Source: Thermoleophilia bacterium
GTDB lineage: Bacteria; Actinomycetota; Thermoleophilia; Miltoncostaeales; Miltoncostaeaceae
Direction of reading: 5' to 3'
NCBI GenBank assembly: GCA_020848615.1
Contig: JADLHW010000086.1
Coordinates: 62,001 to 126,000 of the forward strand
DNA: 64,000 nt
This document shows, one piece after another, positions 62,786 to 64,000 of the stretch (the stretch's first letter is position 1; every line of letters starts with the position of its first letter). The position numbers and the translations under genes are program-made. Below the pieces are notes generated by a model. That model saw only the letters and a program-made list of their open reading frames with translations. It was not told the origin of the DNA and made no database searches.

Positions 62786-64000
62786 CGGCCCTCGACCCGA
62801 ACCGCCTGCGAGATATCACATCCTTCGAGGACGTCATCCTATACCTCACCGACGAGCTCGACTGGCCCATCGACGCCGACGACCTCGAAGAAGCAACCTA
62901 CGAATGGGACCCCGACGAGCTCGGCATCCCCGCCGACCGCGTGCCCCACCTCACCTCACTTCGCCAGCTCCGGCCACTCGAGACCAACCAGCCGTGGGGG
63001 ATCTTCTTCCTCGAGTTTGACGGGCCACGACTTCCACTCACCGCGCTGCGCCGACTGCTCGACAGGCTTGTGACCAAGAAGCGGGCGACGGGATCGGGCA
63101 CCCGCCGGACGTGGGATCTGAACGATCTGCTCTTCATCATCACGACGAGCACCGGCGACACCGTCGAGCTGCACTTCATCGCCTTCTTCGAGCAGCCCGG
63201 AAAGCCCGCCGAGATTCGCTCGATCCCGTGGCGACCTGGACAATCGCCCGCCCAGCACCTCAAGCGCCTCGCCACCGAGCTGCTTCCGCACCTCGCCTGG
63301 CCCGACGACCCAGAGGCGGTCGACGACTGGCGCTCTGAGTGGCGTGCCGCATTCACGCTGCGCCATGGTGAGGCCATCGCCTCCGCGATCCGTCTCGCCG
63401 AGCGTATGGCCGACACGGCCCAGGGGCTTCGCCGCGAGGTGGCCGCGGCATTGGCTGAGGAGAAGCCGAACGGTCCGTTCAACACCCTCATGGGGGAGGT
63501 GCGGGAGCAGCTCGTCGGCAGTGTTACCGCGGCGACCTTCGCTGACATGTGCGCGCAGACCCTGGTCTACGGGGTGCTCACGAGTCGCATCACCGACCCA
63601 GCCTCCTTTGGGGCGTCACCTACGCTCGCTGTCGTTCCGCTCTCGAACCCCTTCCTGGCGGCGTTCTTCGACGACGTGCACCACCAGGCCTCGGTGCTCG
63701 ATCTCGAAGGCATCGGCCTCGAGCAACTCGTCGCCGACCTTCGCGAGACGAACGTCGAGGCGATCCTTGATCAGTTCGGCGCCAGCGCCCGGGGCGGCGA
63801 TCCTGTCATCCACTTCTACGAGGAGTTCCTCCAACGCTACGACCGCAAGATGCGAGCCGATGCCGGCGCGTTCTATACGCCGCAGCCCGTCGTCGAGTTC
63901 ATGACCCGCACGGTGGACATCATCCTCCGGGACCGCTTCGGGCTCTCAGCGGGTGTCGCGGACGGCGCGTCCTGGGCTGAGGCCGCGGAGCGGAACGGCT
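62782..64000 (+). CDS. N6-adenine DNA methyltransferase, 3'-truncated
   Basis: 406 visible residues, ATG 62782 overlapping the helicase stop. The N-terminal ~220 residues (FEDVILYLTDELDWPIDADDLEEATYEWDPDELGI, RQLRPLETNQPWGIFFLEFDG) resemble the start of Eco57I/type-ISP-like enzymes. The segment AGAFYTPQPVVEFMTRTVDIILRDRFGL (near residue 362) is the helical entry to the methylase with its YTP...V motif. The NPPY catalytic motif would lie beyond the window end. Partner of the PLD helicase in a restriction-type system. Confidence 0.88.
   Translation, partial: MTALDPNRLRDITSFEDVILYLTDELDWPIDADDLEEATYEWDPDELGIPADRVPHLTSLRQLRPLETNQPWGIFFLEFDGPRLPLTALRRLLDRLVTKKRATGSGTRRTWDLNDLLFIITTSTGDTVELHFIAFFEQPGKPAEIRSIPWRPGQSPAQHLKRLATELLPHLAWPDDPEAVDDWRSEWRAAFTLRHGEAIASAIRLAERMADTAQGLRREVAAALAEEKPNGPFNTLMGEVREQLVGSVTAATFADMCAQTLVYGVLTSRITDPASFGASPTLAVVPLSNPFLAAFFDDVHHQASVLDLEGIGLEQLVADLRETNVEAILDQFGASARGGDPVIHFYEEFLQRYDRKMRADAGAFYTPQPVVEFMTRTVDIILRDRFGLSAGVADGASWAEAAERNG

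Overview
The window is a very GC-rich bacterial chromosome segment with strong G/C bias at third codon positions, many GTG starts and many 4-bp ATGA or GTGA gene overlaps. Gene content points to a deep-branching actinobacterium. The closest fit I can suggest is Thermoleophilia (Solirubrobacterales or Patulibacter-like). Reasons are the secreted beta-propeller proteins ending in a basic 'RAGANRVSL..RGRAPGRYRVRL'-type beta domain, an amphi-Trp protein, DUF2630, a long ICL2-type isocitrate lyase and a two-domain laccase. That placement is inference; no rRNA or other phylogenetic marker is present.

Layout. 1-7.1 kb: the 3'-truncated end of a large STAND/BTAD regulator; a laccase plus cupredoxin operon; and, divergent across a pair of 22-bp-spaced palindromes, a secreted one-heme cytochrome/Vgb-like propeller. 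7.1-9.7 kb: small metabolic genes (GluTR-dimerisation-like protein, UBP zinc finger, DUF2630 plus FAD oxidoreductase, ABM monooxygenase). 9.7-19.7 kb: a dense signalling block of three histidine-kinase/receiver groups, with HD-GYP, HDOD, degenerate HD-GYP and degenerate GGDEF-HD outputs. 19.8-24.8 kb: a membrane protein, a secreted protein, aceA (ICL2) with a CRP-like site, and a small hydrolase. 25.0-31.8 kb: a ribbon-helix/HTH regulator with a perfect 22-bp operator and a coupled hydrolase, an aldo/keto reductase, a YCII-FAD oxidase fusion, and a divergent quinone-reductase/HxlR pair.

32-37.3 kb is an accessory patch of lower GC ending at tRNA-Ala(CGC). It holds an archaeal-type ATPase behind tandem AT-rich palindromes, a DUF1697 pseudogene, another decayed reading frame, two secreted orphan proteins and the C-terminal remnant of a tyrosine integrase whose frame ends inside the tRNA gene. 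37.4-54.8 kb is ordinary chromosome: a CpsB-type PHP hydrolase, a GGDEF-EAL membrane protein, a KefF/KefC pair, large secreted proteins, a YbjQ pair, an epimerase, and a tightly overlapped operon (small membrane protein, tmk, holB, membrane protein, EamA transporter).

54.9 kb to the window end is a defence island with more A/T at third codon positions. A HTH gene sits behind tandem 9-bp repeats. It is followed by an IetAS-type pair (AAA ATPase plus subtilisin-like protease), then, after a 2-bp gap, a PLD-SNF2 helicase and an overlapping N6-adenine methyltransferase that runs off the end. The close packing of a protease-based system with a helicase/nuclease/methylase restriction-type system is the strongest candidate for an unusual composite system here.
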